Part shown: positions 61,241 to 64,000 of the stretch, piece by piece
Position numbering within the stretch: position 1 is the first letter of the stretch
Layout of the letters: every line of letters begins with the position of its first letter
DNA from: an uncultured Lachnospiraceae bacterium
GTDB taxonomy: Bacteria; Bacillota; Clostridia; Lachnospirales; Lachnospiraceae
NCBI GenBank assembly: GCA_947629525.1
Contig: CANREB010000007.1
Span: 1 to 64,000 of the forward strand
Direction: 5' to 3'
Length of the DNA: 64,000 nt
Notes under the pieces: generated by a model
The model's database searches: none
The model's input: only the letters and a program-made list of their open reading frames with translations
What the model was told of the DNA's origin: nothing
Made by a program: the position numbers and the translations under genes

Positions 61241-63580
61241 TCAGAACGTGATGTTAAAAGCATTTGCACCATTGTCGGGCGTGATTACCGAATCACTGCC
61301 TTCAACGGATATTGAACCGTTTTGGACATTAGCCGCATGCATATTTACCATACGGATCTTGTATGGCTTTCTGCCCTGCGACGTAACATAAACGGTGTGT
61401 CCCTGACGTTTTACGGAAACTGAAAGTTCAACGGTATTATCCATTCCGAAGACTTCGGCATCGACGGTTACGCCGTCATGAAGTGCGTATACGCGAAGCT
61501 CACAGTTATCGGCGTAATCGTAATCAGGTCTGTCATCGCGTGCGCCTGTTGCAATTATCGAGTTCTCACGTACCATCAAAGGTATGCTCAGATAATCATG
61601 CTGCTCTTCTATCCATGTGCCGCCTTTATATTCCCTGCCTGTCAGGAAATTTGTCCAGACACCGTCAGGAAGATAATATTCAGCCCTGCTTTCATCGTTA
61701 AATATCGGCGCTACAAGCAGGCTGTCGCCGAGCATATACTGTTTGTCAAGATAGTGGCAGTTCCTGTCCTTTGTGAACTCAAGCACCATACTGCGCATGG
61801 AAGGTATACCTGTTGATGATGCCGTTATCGCTGTCTTATAAATATAAGGCATAAGCCGTGCCTTTAAGCGTGTGAAGAAACGTACTACATCGACGGCTTC
61901 CTCATCATAGAGCCATGGCACACGGTAAGACTGGCTTCCATGCAGACGGCTGTGTGATGAAAGCAATCCGAACGCTACCCAGCGTTTGTACACGTCGGCA
62001 GTGGAAGTGTGCTCAAAACCGCCGATATCATGCGCCCAAAAGCCAAATCCTGACATACACAGCGATAAACCGCCGCGCAGACTTTCTTCCATAGACTCAT
62101 AATCAGACCAGCAGTCGCCGCCCCAGTGAACAGGAAATTTCTGCCCACCCACAGTTGCGGAACGCGCGAACAGCACAGCCTCGCCCTTGCCGCGCTTTCT
62201 TTCCAAAAGTTCGTATACGCATTTATTGTAAAGGTAAGTATAGTAATTGTGCATCTTTTTAGGGTCAGAGCCGTCATAGTAAACTGCGTCAACAGGGATC
62301 CTCTCGCCAAAATCCGTTTTGAAGCAGTCAACCCCCATATCGAGAAGCACTTCAAGCTTATCCTGAAACCATTTCCAAGCTTCGGGGTTGGTGAAATCGA
62401 CAATAGCCATCCCGGGCTGCCACATATCCCATTGCCATACTTCGCCGTTCGGACGTTTGATGAAGTAACCTTTTTCCATGCCTTCCGCAAAGAGCGCCGA
62501 TTCCTGACCAATGTATGAGTTTATCCATACGCATATATTAAGTCCCTTGTCCTTGATGCGCTTTAACATACCTGCGGGATCGGGGAAGACCCTGCTGTCC
62601 CAGAGAAAATCGCTCCAATGGAATTCTTTCATCCAAAAGCAGTCAAAATGGAAAGTCCTAAGCGGTATGCCACGGTCGAGCATGCCGTTTACAAAGCTCA
62701 TAACGGTGTCTTCGTCATAGTTTGTGGTAAACGAAGTTGAAAGCCACAGACCGAATGTCCACGGTGCAGGCAGGGAAGGCTTGCCTGTGATATCCGTGTA
62801 ACGTCTTAAGACATCCTTCATTTCAGGTCCGTTTATAAGGAAATAGTCAAGGTATGTGCCCTCGACCGAAAATTCAGAGCGCGTGACCATCTCGGTGCAT
62901 ATCTCAAACTCAACCTTTTCGGGATGGTTTACGAATACGCCGTATCCTTTATTTGATATATAAAACGGTATGTTCTTGTAACTCTGCTCAGTGCTTGTGC
63001 CGCCGTCAGCATTCCACATCTCAACGCTTTGACCGTTTTTGATAAACGGGGTAAAACGCTCGCCAAGACCGTATAAAAGCTCACCGACGCCTACGCTTAG
63101 CTGTTGGCGCATATATGTGTCCGTATCATCGCCTTTGTCATACGCGGAGCCTTTCCAGTCGGCTTTCATCAGTGCGAGGTCACGTCCCTTTGATTCCGTG
63201 ATGATCTTATCGCCGCGGCGGTATTTCATATACCAGTTGTTTTTGCCTATTTCGAGTGAAAGCGAGCCGCTTTTTATAATGATGCGTTCGTCGTTTTCAT
63301 CGACGTTAAGCGGTATGGAGGAAGCGTTTATCTCAAATGCGGGTGAGTTTTTGACAGCCCCCAGATGATGGTATGTCTGCACACGGATAACATCTTCCAT
63401 AGGCGATGTTATCATAAGCGTCAGATTAATGCCGCCGAGAGTATCGCCGCGGTGATTGATACGTCCCGTCGGGGCACAGATAGTTACTTTGTCAGCCTCA
63501 ATCTTGGTGAAATATGCCTGCTGCGGAGCAAAACATTCAAATCCCTCGCGTTGGAGCCAACAGCCATTGCTGAATTTCAT
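61241..63580 (-). CDS. yicI: GH31 alpha-xylosidase (YicI-like)
   Basis: A 779-residue cytoplasmic glycosidase of family GH31. The nucleophile is in CFKTDFGERIPVD, which is the YicI-type signature, and the acid/base Asp in HWGGDCWSDYESM. The N-terminal beta domain includes LYGLGERFTPFIKNGQ, as in alpha-xylosidases that free xylose from xyloglucan fragments. FGFWAHDIGGF and SHSRLHGSQSYRVPW are also typical. The start at 63580 is fixed by ACGAGGTG. There is no transporter beside it, so imported oligosaccharides come through a system elsewhere. Confidence 0.94.
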   Translation of the reverse strand: MKFSNGCWLQREGFECFAPQQAYFTKIEADKVTICAPTGRINHRGDTLGGINLTLMITSPMEDVIRVQTYHHLGAVKNSPAFEINASSIPLNVDENDERIIIKSGSLSLEIGKNNWYMKYRRGDKIITESKGRDLALMKADWKGSAYDKGDDTDTYMRQQLSVGVGELLYGLGERFTPFIKNGQSVEMWNADGGTSTEQSYKNIPFYISNKGYGVFVNHPEKVEFEICTEMVTRSEFSVEGTYLDYFLINGPEMKDVLRRYTDITGKPSLPAPWTFGLWLSTSFTTNYDEDTVMSFVNGMLDRGIPLRTFHFDCFWMKEFHWSDFLWDSRVFPDPAGMLKRIKDKGLNICVWINSYIGQESALFAEGMEKGYFIKRPNGEVWQWDMWQPGMAIVDFTNPEAWKWFQDKLEVLLDMGVDCFKTDFGERIPVDAVYYDGSDPKKMHNYYTYLYNKCVYELLERKRGKGEAVLFARSATVGGQKFPVHWGGDCWSDYESMEESLRGGLSLCMSGFGFWAHDIGGFEHTSTADVYKRWVAFGLLSSHSRLHGSQSYRVPWLYDEEAVDVVRFFTRLKARLMPYIYKTAITASSTGIPSMRSMVLEFTKDRNCHYLDKQYMLGDSLLVAPIFNDESRAEYYLPDGVWTNFLTGREYKGGTWIEEQHDYLSIPLMVRENSIIATGARDDRPDYDYADNCELRVYALHDGVTVDAEVFGMDNTVELSVSVKRQGHTVYVTSQGRKPYKIRMVNMHAANVQNGSISVEGSDSVITPDNGANAFNITF

Positions 63581-63757
63581 AAGCACCTCGTTTCTGCGCA
63601 GTCAAAGCGCGTTGTTTGATTAAAATATAACTAAAATAATAATAACATGATTTACGCAAACAGAAAATAAAAAAATTTAAATACTTTTTTAGAGAAGTGT
63701 GGTAATATTATGATATACAGCAAAAATATCCGTTATTTAAAAAGAGGAGGTATTTTT

Positions 63758-64000
63758 ATGAAACTGATCTTTATAGGAGCAGACCATCAGGTAACAGGAA
63801 GCTGCCACTATATACAGGCGTGCGGCAAGAATATTCTGGTTGACTGCGGTATGCAGCAGGGCGTTAATCCGTTCGAGTGCAGTAAACTTCCTGTGGAAGA
63901 GTCAGAGATAGATTATGTGTTTCTTACACATGCCCACGTTGACCATTCGGGCAACCTGCCGCTTTTGTATGCAAGAGGTTTCAGAGGAAATGTGTATACG
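63758..64000 (+). CDS. Metallo-beta-lactamase/beta-CASP type RNase or hydrolase (5' end)
   Basis: Only the first 81 codons are in the window. The frame begins behind GAGGAGG and reads MKLIFIGADHQVTGSCHYIQ, then NILVDCGMQQG, and the metal site VFLTHAHVDHSGNLPLL (HxHxDH). The TGSCHYI start and QQG region are characteristic of the beta-CASP branch (KH-CPSF/RNase J-like exonucleases) rather than of lactamases. The product probably processes RNA, but the defining C-terminal motifs are beyond the window. The 170-base gap before it, toward the divergent xylosidase, is AT-rich and shows no clear promoter. Confidence 0.85.
   Translation, partial: MKLIFIGADHQVTGSCHYIQACGKNILVDCGMQQGVNPFECSKLPVEESEIDYVFLTHAHVDHSGNLPLLYARGFRGNVYT

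Overview
The window looks like chromosome of a Gram-positive anaerobe of class Clostridia, most likely family Lachnospiraceae. The signs are a lysine riboswitch in front of dapA, a YerC/YecD TrpR-like repressor, DUF1836 and DUF6062 proteins, a glutaminyl-tRNA synthetase, a four-subunit pyruvate:ferredoxin oxidoreductase type enzyme, a CIRCE operator, a class B sortase, lipoproteins, and no outer-membrane genes. Most genes read on the + strand, behind good Shine-Dalgarno sites. The assignment rests on gene content only, since there is no rRNA in the window.

Left part (1-14.4 kb): the end of an ABC exporter; a 147-bp interrupted palindrome; a cobalamin-adenosyltransferase-like gene; a lysine riboswitch with terminator driving dapA-dapB, followed by a HisA of the eukaryotic HIS6 type; convergent yerC; a DUF1836 gene; a gliding-type (GldA / GldF-GldG / DUF4340) ABC system; an L,D-transpeptidase; an orphan solute-binding lipoprotein; and pcrA with a 45-codon gene overlapping its stop.

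Accessory stretch (about 14.4-18.4 kb): this part is visibly more AT-rich, especially 15.6-17.6 kb. It holds a Fic-domain protein, a short remnant of what looks like an HD-domain hydrolase, a MazG-like protein, a protein that I read as an EVE/PUA-like reader domain joined to a PD-(D/E)XK nuclease, and a decayed yjdF gene that still has its azaaromatic-type riboswitch. This is the best place for an undescribed system (possibly phage defence).

Middle part (18.4-49.7 kb): a coiled-coil protein, rlmD, two small acidic membrane proteins flanking glnS and a HAD gene, a TetR regulator, a DUF6062 protein, a PfkB-like protein lacking its catalytic Asp, guaB, a DHH phosphoesterase / unknown / FHA operon, porCDAB-like genes, clpB, a surface O-acylation group (acyltransferase 3, SGNH, MBOAT), a PrsA-like foldase, htpG under a CIRCE operator and carrying two charged insertions, pilT, a DUF1653 protein and a family 2 glycosyltransferase.

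Right part (49.8-64 kb): glyA, a GH3-like protein missing the usual acid/base dyad, a probably frameshifted small membrane gene, sortase B, tRNA-Gly(GCC), a SulP transporter with a long tail, a GH95 alpha-L-fucosidase facing a LytTR regulator, a chemoreceptor, a GH31 alpha-xylosidase, and the start of a beta-lactamase-fold hydrolase. The two glycosidases suggest use of fucosylated and xylosylated plant or host glycans.
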